A stretch of DNA of 64,000 nucleotides from Hyaloperonospora brassicae (lineage: Eukaryota; Oomycota; Peronosporomycetes; Peronosporales; Peronosporaceae): assembly GCA_947650285.1 (NCBI GenBank), contig CANTFL010001429.1:1-64000 (forward strand), read 5' to 3'. Shown piece after piece: positions 46,791 to 57,873 of this stretch (positions are counted from its first letter, which is position 1; the number at the start of each line of letters is the position of its first letter). The notes below the pieces were generated by a model, which was not told where the DNA came from, searched no databases, and worked only from the letters and a program-made list of their open reading frames with translations. The translations under genes and the position numbers were made by a program.

Positions 46791-49780
46791 GAGAAAAGCC
46801 GCCTCCCGTGCCGCCCCATGTTGATGCTTCACCGGCGACCTCCTCTTCGCCCTCTTTATTGTCATCTTTCTTGTCCTTCTTGTCATCTTTCTTGTCCTTC
46901 TTGTCGTCTCCCTCGTCCTTCTTGTCCCCTCCCTCGTTCTTCTTATCTTCACCTTCATCATCTCCTTTCTCGTCCTTCTTGTCGTCTCCCTCGTCCTTCT
47001 TGTCTTCTCCCTCGTCCTTCTTGTCTTCTCCCTCGTCCTTCTTTTCGTCTCCCTTGTCCTTCTTTTCGTCTCCCTTGTCTTCACCTTCATCACCTCCTCC
47101 TTTGCTCTTGTTGTCTTCACCGTCGCCGCCGCTACCAGGAGACACGACGCCAGCTTCTTGCTCAACACTGTCACCACCCGAGGACGCAGACGGTGATGAG
47201 CTTTTGCTCGGTTTCGAGCTTCCACCTGAAGGTGCGCCTTTGTTGATGTGCACGTCGCTCTCCGTGTACTGACAGAGCGGGGGCGACGGTCCATCGCCCA
47301 ACATCTTAGGATCACCGCCATCGGTGCCCTCCGACCACTGACAGATCTTCGCCTTGTCCTTCTTCGACGTGACCCAAATGTTGCTCAGCGTGGCCTCGTC
47401 CTTGTAGTTCTTGTTCACCGTCACGATGGCATTCTGCAGATCCACGACGTACACATTCGAGACCTCCACCTTTCGCACCTTGTCACCGCAAGTGCCACAC
47501 GAGCGGTAGAGCTTGGAGATGTCTGCTCCGTAAAAACCGTCGATCTTGACAGTACCAAGGCCGTTGTGCTGGATGACCTTGTCATCGGCCAGCCGAGCGC
47601 CACCACCTATGACCGTTGTAACACTGGACGCGGTGCCACCTTTGATAGTGAGCGCATCCTCGCAGACGTCATCCCACCAAACGTTGTCAATCACGCAGTC
47701 ATGTTTATCGCAGTGAACACCCTCCATTTGGTTCTTGCCGATGATGGCATTTCGGAGCGTGCCACCAGCTTCGACAAGGAAAACAGCGGTGTCCGATCCG
47801 CTCTCCTTCTGGTCCTGGCACGTGACATCCGATCGCTCGAACGTCTGCATCTTTCCATCAAAGTCCTCGCCAGCCTTGATGACTTGCGGTGCCTTGAGCT
47901 GAACAGTTCCCGTGCTCTTGGGCCACGTCCCATCGGGCACTTTTCCTCCGCCGGTAGATGGTTTGCTGCCCCCTCCACCAGTTGATGGTGTGCTGGCTTC
48001 GAGATCGTTGAACCCCTCTTTGCCACCACCGCCGCTGCTTTTCTTATCGTCACCTCCCTCTTTCTTGTCGTCACCGCCCTCTTTGTCGTCACCGCCCTCT
48101 TTGTCGTCGCCCTCTTTGTCGTCGCCCTCTTTCTTGTCTCCTCCGCCCTCTTTCTTGTCGTCACCGCCCTCTTTCTTGTCGTCGCCGCCCTCTTTCTTGT
48201 CGTCGCCGCCCTCTTTCTTGTCTCCACCGCCCTCTTTGTCTTCACCGCCCTCTTTGTCGTCGCCGCCCTCTTTGTCTTCACCGCCCTCTTTGTCGTCGCC
48301 GCCCTCTTTGTCGTCACCGCCCTCTTTCTTGTCGTCACCGCCCTCTTTGTCTTCACCACCCTCTTTGTCTTCACCACCCTCTTTGTCATCACCTTTGTTT
48401 TTGTCCTCGGTTTCGCTTTGATCAACGACATTACCCTCGTCCGCACCTTCGTCCTCCCCACCTTTTTTTTCGTCGTCGCCGCCACCAGGGGACACGACGC
48501 CAGCTTCTTGCTCAACACTGTCACCACCCGAGGACGCAGACGGTGATGAGCTTTTGCTCGGTTTCGAGCTTCCACCTGAAGGTGCGCCTTTGTTGATGTG
48601 CACGTCGCTCTCCGTGTACTGACAGAGCGGGGGCGACGGTCCATCGCCCAACATCTTAGGATCACCGCCATCGGTGCCCTCCGACCACTGACAGATCTTC
48701 GCCTTGTCCTTCTTCGACGTGACCCAAATGTTGCTCAGCGTGGCCTCGTCCTTGTAGTTCTTGTTCACCGTCACGATGGCATTCTGCAGATCCACGACGT
48801 ACACATTCGAGACCTCCACCTTTCGCACCTTGTCACCGCAAGTGCCACACGAGCGGTAGAGCTTGGAGATGTCTTCTCCGTAAAAACCGTCGATCTTGAC
48901 AGTACCGAGGCCGTTGTGCTGGATGACCTTGTCATCGGCCAGCCGAGCGCCACCACCTATGACCGTTGTAACACTGGACGCGGTGCCACCTTTGATAGTG
49001 AGCGCATCCTCGCAGACGTCATCCCACCAAACGTTGTCGATCACGCAGTCATGTTTATCGCAGTGAACACCCTCCATTTGGTTCTTGCCGATGATGGCAT
49101 TTCGGAGCGTGCCACCAGCTTCGACAAGGAAAACAGCGGTGTCCGATCCGCTCTCCTTCTGGTCCTGGCACGTGACATCCGATCGCTCGAACGTCTGCAT
49201 CTTTCCATCAAAGTCCTCGCCAGCCTTGATGACTTGCGGTGCCTTGAGCTGAACAGTTCCCGTGCTCTTGGGCCACGTCCCATCGGGCACTTTTCCTCCG
49301 CCGGTAGATGGTTTGCTGCCCCCTCCACCAGTTGATGGTGTGCTGGCTTCGAGATCATTGAACCCCTCTTTGCCACCACCGCCGCTGCTTTTCTTATCGT
49401 CACCTCCCTCTTTCTTGTCGTCACCGCCCTCTTTGTCGTCACCGCCCTCTTTCTTGTCTCCACTGCCCTCTTTTGTCTTCACCGCCCTCTTTGTCGTCGC
49501 CGCCCTCTTTGTCGTCGCCGCCCTCTTTGTCGTCGCCGCCCTCTTTCTTGTCGTCGCCGCCCTCTTTCTTGTCGTCGCCGCCCTCTTTCTTGTCGTCGCC
49601 GCCCTCTTTGTCGTCACCGCCTTCTTTGCCAGCCTCGTAAGTTGGAGTGTCCGAAGCCTTTTGGCCGCCAGTATCGTCCTGAATCATCTCACTCCAGGAA
49701 TCTTCAGCCGAAGTCCCGCTGAGGGTTGCACCGACTAGCAGCACCACGGAAGCCAGCATAGCCGCACGAACCGATACCAT
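46708..49780 (-). CDS. PL-C: secreted pectate lyase with two tandem PL3 domains, one frameshift
   Basis: The start at 49780 opens the family signal peptide (MVSVRAAMLASVVLLVGATL), the leader EDSWSEMIQDDTGGQ and a Lys/Glu/Gly/Asp repeat linker. At 49471-49474 a T run has one base too many compared with every other repeat unit. The first frame then ends at 49439, while the rest of the gene (two PL3 domains, about 49290-48590 and 47940-47240) continues in the next frame to the stop at 46708. Without that base the product would be about 1023 residues. Each domain keeps VWWDDVCEDALT and KLYRSCGTC, with the catalytic-type Lys and Arg. The domains are 1350 bp apart and almost identical. The C-terminal tail is complete (TDHFTKDSPPTSASK...RRRRN). 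It is either a real frameshifted gene, a sequencing error, or alternatively read. The open frame alone from 49617 would lack a signal peptide. Confidence 0.85.
46845..47105 (-). repeat. Minisatellite coding the acidic/basic tail of PL-C
   Basis: Repeats of 15-21 bp encode GDEKKD, GEDKKDE and KKDDKKD-type units in the C-terminal tail. PL-D has a much shorter version (61205-61302). Confidence 0.75.
48038..48410 (-). repeat. Minisatellite coding the interdomain linker of PL-C
   Basis: About twenty units of 15-21 bp encode GGDDKE, GGDDKKE and GGEDKE repeats between the two PL3 domains. The linker is hydrophilic and probably unstructured. The length variation and unit order suggest replication slippage. 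Confidence 0.85.
49388..49625 (-). repeat. Minisatellite coding the N-terminal linker of PL-C
   Basis: About twelve units of 18-21 bp encode GGDDKE/GGDDKKE between the signal peptide and PL3 domain 1. The single-base frameshift (49471-49474) falls inside this array. The shifted frame through the repeats stays open as Lys/Arg/Ala/Thr repeats. Confidence 0.85.
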
Positions 49781-49848
49781 GTTGCCGTCGTTGGTTGGCG
49801 CCTTGTGATGTGATGAAGACACTTGTCGGTGCGGCTCAAATTGTTTTA

Positions 49849-49864
49849 TGAAACTGGAATGCTC
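49849..49864 (-). promoter_or_regulatory. Putative Inr-like promoter element of PL-C
   Basis: GAGCATTCCAGTTTCA on the minus strand, about 70-85 bases before the PL-C start, is the counterpart of 4855-4870. It resembles but does not fully match the oomycete initiator consensus. Confidence 0.35.
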
Positions 49865-50039
49865 GAGGGAGGATGGCGTGTGCAGAGTCACGTGGGCAGC
49901 AGTATCGGGTGAAATGTTGGTGACGGTCTGCTAAAGCAGAATCGTTGCTGTGCCGCACGTTGGCCCATCGTACACACGATCCAAAGGTTTGTTCGTCCAG
50001 CATTTCCCCGCGTTGTTTACTGAGTTTGCACGTATGTAA

Positions 50040-50610
50040 TTCTTTATCTTGCTGGTCGGTGTGTTGTGTTCAAAAAACGCCGTAGGCAAACTCGCCAAGC
50101 TCGATTTCGCAACGCAGCGACAACACGACAGACGGAGCTTGATGTTCAAATTTCGAGACTTTTGAACATGCGAGCAACAAGAACGAACAGACGAACGTGT
50201 GCTTCGAAGGCATATACGTCGCACCTGCCGCTTGTGAGCTTTCGGCAGTACGTAGCACGCGCGGATACTGAAACACCACATGCTTCGATCGGCAAACAGT
50301 CGTTTTCAAGTCCACGTCATGCAGATCGATAGCTGGAACGACCTGCGCCAAGCGTCGACTCGTTTGTCGAGACGGGACAGCGGGAAAAAATTATAGATGG
50401 GAGGTAAAGGACTGGATAGTCGTATTGTCAACTGTCGGATGTACATCCGCTTAAGACGACAAATGTCGGCACCTCAAAAACAACTGCCGTTAGGTTATGT
50501 AAGGTTCTCGAAGCTATCATCGACCCAGGGGTTGGTGCACGCAACGTGGACCATGCACACGTGCGATTTATGCGTCGACTACTTCTTCATAAGGCACCAA
50601 GAATCGTGTC
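50040..50610 (-). repeat. Lyase-flanking repeat, copy b
   Basis: Counterpart of copy a (4130-4700) upstream of PL-C, with gcaacgcagcgacaacacgacagacgg-type sequence near 50108 on the plus strand and a ggtaaaggactggatagtc block near 50402. Both words are also found in copy d. Confidence 0.6.
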
Positions 50611-50727
50611 GTGAATGTGGGAGGTGACGCAACCGATCAAAACAGACTGCTAGACTGCCCGTTTTTGCAATTACTAATGCTTACTGTAGAAACGCACTTT
50701 GTTGTTCAAGGGCTCGACTCCGTTTAT

Positions 50728-50775
50728 AAAAAAATTCGTCGTATGGCCCAAACATGCAATACGACGAATTTTTTT
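50728..50775. repeat. Hairpin, counterpart of 3949-3996
   Basis: The same perfect 17-bp stem (50728-50744 and 50759-50775) with the loop in reverse orientation, kept between the two duplication arms. Confidence 0.8.
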
Positions 50776-53700
50776 CGAGAGGCTGACGTGCCAATGTGGC
50801 CGTCTGTCGTTTTTGAGGTGTCTGGTGTTTCCAAAGCCGATATGACAACGCCTATGCTCGATCAATTTCGATCAATTTAGGTCGCGAGTACCTTTGGCGA
50901 TGCCCCTGGGATTGTCGAACTACACTGCTCTTGCACAGCTTCAGACGCGAACCTTTGTATGTTTTAGCGGCTGCTCGTGCGGCCCATTCATCCAAAGCGT
51001 GCTGTCGCCGGAGCGATGATGCGCGCCGTGGGGTAGAACATCCTATATTGCCGCTGCGCGGCCCGTACGAGTGACATTTGGACCACTGAAGCGGTGGCGC
51101 GTGGCGTGAAGACGCCACCGGTCGCAACATATTTGCTGGTCTACCGTCCGCACGACCAGTGGCTGCGTGAGAGGCGTCTCCGGGGCATGACTCCAGCCAC
51201 TTTAGCTCTTGCAAGAGAAAATCCTTATTGATGCGAAGTGCCCGTGATTTACATGAGCTTATGTGCCAACGTTTTGGACATGCGTTGGAACTAATTTGTG
51301 ACGTTTCGTTGATCCCACAAGTTTGGAAATTGCGGAGAGGCTGGCATTAAGTGAATTACTGGACTCAGCGCTTGTGCAGCATGTAGGATTGGTGATTCAA
51401 ATCCCCAGTGAGGTTACCTATGCACGTTTTGACACGTGGGTCTCTTCTGTCGTCCATCGGTTTGAAGCACGTGGATAGACGTACTAGAGCCAAGCAGATT
51501 GTCAGAAATTTCTGTCTCCATAGGGAATGAGCTGACCGGGCTGCATCTTGCACGACAGATGGCACATGGATAGGCGGCATACGTGCGGTTGTTGTCGGAG
51601 GAGACGAAGACCCTCAGCAGTCAGAATTCTGTAGGACGTCCACGCACCACGGCTGTAACCGCAGCTCCGCGGTACAATGACAATACGACGATTACAAAAA
51701 ATAGACAAACACCCATAGGCGTTGACGCCCTACATGCAGCTCTTCCCATGTGTACGATAAAGGCCAATCGCTCGAGGAAGTAAGGGTGGCACCAGAGCTT
51801 CGCTTCAGCATTGGAATATGTTGAGGCATTGCATGCTCGTTGGGTTCTGCGCATGCATACGTGCTTGGAATAAAAGGAGAGCCACGTCCAGTATGTTGCG
51901 AACGAGCGCGAGCCACAAAGAGTGTTGGTGTACGGTCGTGAGCTTCGTCATGTGGTTTCTGTCGCTTCGAAGCTCACACATGAAACGCAGCGATGCCAGT
52001 AGTCTATCCCATGTGAACATAATACGCACCACCTCGGCATTACTTGTCAAGCGGTCAGTAGTTTCGCATTCATGCTGTCCCATCAGCCGCATGCAACCGT
52101 CAGAAACCCGGAATGCTTGTGGACGTACGCATCGTACAAGCCGAGCGGCAGGCAGTAGAATCTCCTGCTTCCCTGCATGCGCAGACGACAGGGGCATTCC
52201 AAATCAACCTCATAAAAAAGTATACCTACATGCCCACCAAGTCCCGTTTCTGAAAAATAGCATTCCCGCAGTCACCTGGTGGTTCCACATCCTCCCTTGA
52301 CTCGACATCTCCTGCCACGGACACCTACTTCTATCAACGGCCGCAATGGCTGACTTTACTTGGTCTCCCACAACCCTCCCTTCTAGCAGAAACCTACAAT
52401 AGTCTTGGCGCTGCAAAGCAAGCTTTTTACGTCCATACATGAGAGTATGACTTCGCCAGTGCTGGAAAAAAGTTGACGGGATGGTGTTCTCAACACTCTG
52501 TCCGGAATGTGTGAATACGCTGTGCTCGAGTAGGAGAACGTCGTATCCGACCGTGTGAGGACTTCTCAAAAACGTAGGTCACTAATCGAATCGGCTATCC
52601 TCATAAGTTCGTCCCACGCTCTTGGAGAACGACAGTTGGACCACACTCGTCATACGTGTCTAGGAAGATCATTTGTGCTGGAGCAGAACGAGACAATGGG
52701 GACAACTGTTCCCTCTTACGACCGCAGAGAAGAACAATAGTCAAGGGGAAGATTCTACAGCTTACAGCATTGGTGCAACTGGGGCTGCGGCTGAAAAATC
52801 CGTCTGGGACGTCATTCTTGTCACCAAGATGGACGTCGAATATGCAGTGGAAAGAACGAGCAGAAATTGCGGCAGAATTTGAGCCCAATGAAAACTCGAT
52901 GGACAAGTTGACATGCATACCGGTTGTTTCAGCCTTGATGCTCGCGAACACGAAGGTGTTGCACGCCCTGTTGAGCTCAACCGTGTCAGTGGTGGTGTGT
53001 GCCCCGAGATGCTGCAGCAGGCATGGCAGAATCCTTCTCCTTGATGGCATTTCTACAATAAGACAATCGCATTGCACATTCTCATGCACGTCCTTAGTGG
53101 AACAGTGGCAACAGCCTAAACGTTTTCATCGTATCGATCGCTCCCTGTCGTCTGCGATGCTCATTTCGCTTGTGCAGATAGAGCATGCTTCCAGGATGGA
53201 ACCAATGCGTCGTGGAGTCGTGACATATACAAGTTCGACTAAAGAAAAGAAACATGTCGTTTAACGGCGTTGTGGTAATGCATTTGCTCGAAAAAGGGAC
53301 GTGGTGGGCATACTCTCTGCTTTCTTGAGAGAGCCCTCTTGTTTGAATGACCCCCTTATCTGCCATATGTAAAATGGAGAACGTTTCACTTCGTGAAGCT
53401 TAGTCAGAATATAATTGATTTGCAAGAGAACAATTAATTAATGGCCGTTGACAATATATAAAAATCTCTCTCATCGAATTGTATGTGGTGGACACCATCA
53501 CATCAAAAGTAACAGACAATACTACAAATTTTAACGCTACGGTCATATTTCGCAAATAGTCCAGGGCGAAGTTCGAGAATATGTATCTTCTTATTACATC
53601 AAAGAGGTAATCGATAGCTGACAAATTATACGAGACTTTTTACCCATGCCAATTACTATCCATCCCGCTTTTTTAGCTGGTGGAGATGAAAAAAGAATAT

Positions 53701-54390
53701 AAGGCGGTGTTTGGATGCACGAGGTAATCCGAAGTGGCAAGATTGGATACGAGCGGCTCAAAAGAATTTATTTGGTATATGCTGAACGTGGCCAGAGGTA
53801 GTTATAGCATGCGCGGGTCTTACCTAAGCGCTTTTTCAGCTCAAATTGCTGCTACATGTCACCAATTATTTTTTGCCAACATCCGACTCGACTTCTTCAC
53901 AAATCCTATACACCGTCGTCGAATGTACGGGGTCTGACTAAAGGATGATCGCGGCGGGCAAAACTTTCCGGTTGCCTGAGCGGTCCTCATAACGTCATTG
54001 CACGGTCTATATGCGACACCCTTCGGACTACCGAGCAGCGTGTCAATTTCTCTTTTTACACAACAAAATCCGTTCTCCGTGCAGGAAAGTCCCCTCGCCA
54101 ACCTCGTTCGGAAGAGAAAAAGACCAGCCATTTGTTTTATCATATTCAGCTACAGCTATTGTGGTGTTGATAGATCTGAATCTATTGATTGGTATGTATC
54201 GATAGATAGTGCCGATACGACCTAAATCTTCCATCGTCTACCGGACTTATTGAACAAAAGTGAGGCTGCCACTGTCAACTTGATTCATGTTTGCATTTTT
54301 CGAGTAAAAAAGGGTGGCCGCTAGTCTGAATTAGTACACATGTCACAGCGAGAAACACTCTGTATGCACCCGTACTCACTTGGCAAATGT

Positions 54391-56379
54391 CGGCAAAGTT
54401 GGTCTGGGTTGCAGCCTCCGCGACTTGTACCATCTACTTACCGACATGTATTCATGTGTAACCCTACCGGCAACGAGACTTTCCATGTGCGAAGTGGCAA
54501 GCGCTTGTTTGTATTTCATGTATATATGCAAATAGTGAACCCCAAATGTGATGGGGGTTCAGCCGCCCGCACGATTTGGGTGCATTCACAATTTACGCAT
54601 TATTGACCTGGGTTGATCAGAGTACGACTATGGACGAAGGAAGCTGTTCTGATACTATCATACGAATGAGACCTACATGTTTTGCAGCTAATCTTGTGGT
54701 CATCCGTGTATCGATTATTTACTGTCTTGCTAAGTCGTTCATGGCAGACCAGGCTAGATATTTTATGAGCTGCCGTTATATATACGTCCGTAAAGTACAC
54801 CCTTTCACCCTCATTCTACCATGAGCCGTCGTCCTTTTATTGTCAGCTGTTCGGATTACAGGCACGACCCCGCTGACCAACTGATCATATTATCTCAAAA
54901 CGAGGCGGTGAGTGACACTGTAACATCTTCCGTGTGGAGCGCATTGAACGATCGATCTGTCATGCGTGCAGTGCTGCATGAAGCCACATCTGACAGGTTT
55001 TCACATCCGACGAACTACAAGCGGATTAGAAGATGACAAAGATTCCACAAGAATATGCCGCGGAATATTGAAGGCATAAATAAAATTAAAGACACCGACG
55101 CGTTCGTCATCGATGTTTGTGGTCTTGTAACAGCAACGCCTCTTTTGGTTGCACCAACATTTGTGCGGCTAATCCGTTGAGGTCAACGAATCGTGTTAGC
55201 GGAGAATTAATGCAAAATCTTCTCTTTCTATAAATCGCATACAGTTATCTAGCAGCTGTTGCACCGAACTGCCATCGTCCTCCTTGAAGTCAGTCAGTCT
55301 ATCAATGATAGAGCCGAGTGTCCCACCTACCAGTTAGCACTCCTTGCACTGTGTACAGAAAACTCACACTACATACTGGACCAGCGGACAGCGGCTGACT
55401 GTCTGACACCACGCCGAGGCCACACCACGCGGCATAGAGTTTTTAAGCATCCGCTGGTCCATGGGCTTCCGTGTAGTTTCCCGGACTTCATCGCGAACAA
55501 ACATGTCATGTCGGCGTTAAAACCTCAACCTTTTCGATTGTTGAAAGGTCCTGGCAGGACACTACATTAGGCGATGAACAGGCTTAAGACTGCAGCGCCC
55601 AATAGCAATTGGCAGGCTGCTGCGAAGCACAGAATCCTGCGTCGCTTTAAGGGCACGACTCCGAGCTTACCGATACCCAAGTCTAGGTCTGCTATCAAGT
55701 GGCGGTGAGTCAACTCGACATTCATTTTGCGGGGAGAGAGCTGGACTCCTCCAATCAAAAGCTTAATTGCTTCCACGGGGTGGTCGAGACGCCGGAACAC
55801 ATCTAACCTAAACATGCCCATGTGCACAGTTTTACTGGCAAAAACTTACCGGTATTAGACGGGAGTGCGTTGGAATCTGGACCAACTGCGAGGCTTCCGC
55901 ACCTGATATGCCATCAGACAGCTCTGACGCTGTCCAAGGTGGTCACGGACAGTGCGGGGTCATTATAACAAAGAACGAGACTATGCGATGGTTCGGAGGA
56001 CGCTGTAGCGACCGCTTAGCAGCATCTGAGCAACTACTTTGTGGATTTAACGTTATCGCGTTATTCGCAAACGCGAAGAGATTATTCCCACAGGAAGCGT
56101 CAAAGAAGTTTGGCAAACAAGTATGCAGCGACTCCGAGCGGTGTCAAAGCGGGTGCTCCACAGGGTTAAGACCAAATTTTGGGAGCACGCCTGCTATTAT
56201 GTCTGCGACAACTGGCCAGGCAATTAAGAGAGCCGACACCTACGATGACTAGCCCCGTACTACCACCAGACCCTAACGAGGTATTTACGGTGCTAACCAG
56301 GCTTACGCTATATCAGACATCCGGCAACCAGTGACAGGTTAAATAGACACGTCTGCTTCTCCATCTTATCTTTGCCTGG
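54391..56379. other. Unassigned stretch beyond arm A2
   Basis: Frames at 54821-55036 (+), 55259-55570 (+), 55567-55827 (-) and 55908-56252 (+) are short, with no signal peptide and no recognised motif. The sequence may be a decayed transposon, but nothing in it proves this. Confidence 0.4.
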
Positions 56380-57010
56380 GCACCTCACGGTTTCTCACTG
56401 ACTTCGTCTGCTTGTATGATGTCGCTTGTCCGTCGAGGTGTTGAGCTCAAGAAAAATACCGTAAGTAAGCTCACCGATCTTGAGACCGCAACGCAGCAAC
56501 AACACGACAGACGGATTTTTAGGGGACACATTGTGACGCCTTTCGACAAGAGAGCAAAACTCGAGCGAACTGGCGATGATTGGGTAGCTCGAAAGCATTT
56601 ACGTCGTACGTGCTCCTTATAGTCTGAGAGCAGATGTGTGGGTGGCGAACGAGGGATTCATCGCTGGCTTGTATCGGCAAAACGGTCGTCCTCTTGTTCA
56701 TCTCATGTTTAGCAGATGGTCAAAAAAAACGTGCGGACAGCGTCGAGTTGGTTCTGTTAAGATGGGACAGCGAAAAAAAGAGGGACGTAAAGGACTGGAT
56801 AGTCCGATTGTCAGCTGTCAGGCGTACACCTGCTTTTGGCGACATGTCTGCGTGTCGACACTTTCGTACCAACCGACATTGCGTCACGTCTCGACGCGAT
56901 CGATCCAAGGTTTCGTACAAGCAACGTGGGCCATGCACACGTACGTTCTCGCGTCTACTTCCACTTCATGCGGCAGCAAGGACGGAGGTGTTGTTGATGT
57001 GAAAGAAGAC
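56380..57010 (-). repeat. Lyase-flanking repeat, copy d
   Basis: Opposite orientation to copies a and c. Contains gagaccgcaacgcagc at about 56480-56500, the ggacgtaaaggactggatag block near 56783 and the gcaacgtgggccatgcacacg block near 56921. It stands about 3 kb upstream of PL-D but is inverted relative to copy c upstream of PL-B, so it has rearranged. Confidence 0.6.
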
Positions 57011-57873
57011 GCAGCTGCCGAAAATTGAGTGCCAAAGAGTGCACTGTTTTGCACTCATTGATTCCAATCGGGAAGAATGGAAAGAAACGGACAGTCAGCA
57101 TAGACTTTACACGGTCTGCATCGTTTCAAGGCCAGGTTCGCAATGGTGATGTCGAATGATCCAATGTTGTGATGCCGTGAAGGGTCGATCGTCTAGTTGC
57201 TCAACGCATTGCCTGAGCGACGTTAACGTTGCACCCCCGGCGTTCCTTTTTCTGCTCGTGAACGACTTTAAATCTCTGCGTCCGTATTGTCTACTTACCG
57301 ATGAGACAAAGCTTCAACCGTAGTCGATTCCATTGGATACTATGCGCCTTATATCGTCGCTGAACTCTCGCGTTGACCACCACGAACTACGCAGCACGTC
57401 CATCGCGACTCCTCGCAAAGCTGTGAACCGCACATTGTCACATACAGCTGATGTCCTCTATCCAGCATGTAAAGAATGCATGACCCCCTCCTGCTGTAAG
57501 GTTAATACAGAAGGATTCCTCCTTCGATTGTAATCTTTTGGCTCCATTTCCCCGTCATACTGCAATAGATTCCACCAGCGGTCGTTTGACTTCCTATGTT
57601 AAGTAAAAATCGTGCTACCATATGCCAGCGAATTCGACTGGGGTGCGTGCAGAACGCAAGGGTGGGAAAGGCCGACCACATAACTCTATGGACAACCCTG
57701 TATGGACCACATTCACGCGTGGCATGCAGCCCAAGTACTAGATGGGAACGGACAGTAAGCATAATCTTTGAGGCAAGTTCGCAACAGGCGAGCGATACGT
57801 GCGGTCGTGAACGATTAGCAGCTCGAAGACGGACACAAAAGAGCGCCGGAACGACTTTGGGCCCTGGCGAAGG
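57011..57873. other. Distal upstream region of PL-D
   Basis: 57635-57873 aligns with 19905-20150 upstream of PL-B. 57011-57634 contains only short frames without known motifs. Confidence 0.5.

Larger units (their letters stand above)
49575..54390 (-). repeat. Arm A2 of the ~5-kb inverted duplication
   Basis: Reverse-oriented partner of 1-5145, from inside the PL-C linker through its upstream region to the homologue of the window's first base. It lacks the SINE found at 640-963. The sequence around 52656-53264 (+) has a longer open frame (202 codons) than its counterpart, but no domain is recognised. Confidence 0.85.

Noticed and set aside
47912..48421. Pro/Ser-rich frame (PPSLSS repeats) antisense to the PL-C linker
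   Set aside because: It is the complement of the GGDDKE minisatellite; no independent evidence of expression.
46708..49617. Taking the 969-codon frame from 49617 as the whole PL-C gene
   Set aside because: It starts inside the repeat array with Lys/Arg/Ala/Thr repeats and lacks the family signal peptide, which lies in the other frame starting at 49780.
50852..51214. 120-codon minus-strand frame in arm A2
   Set aside because: The counterpart in arm A1 (3480-3840) is interrupted and the protein is unrecognised, so it was not called as a gene.
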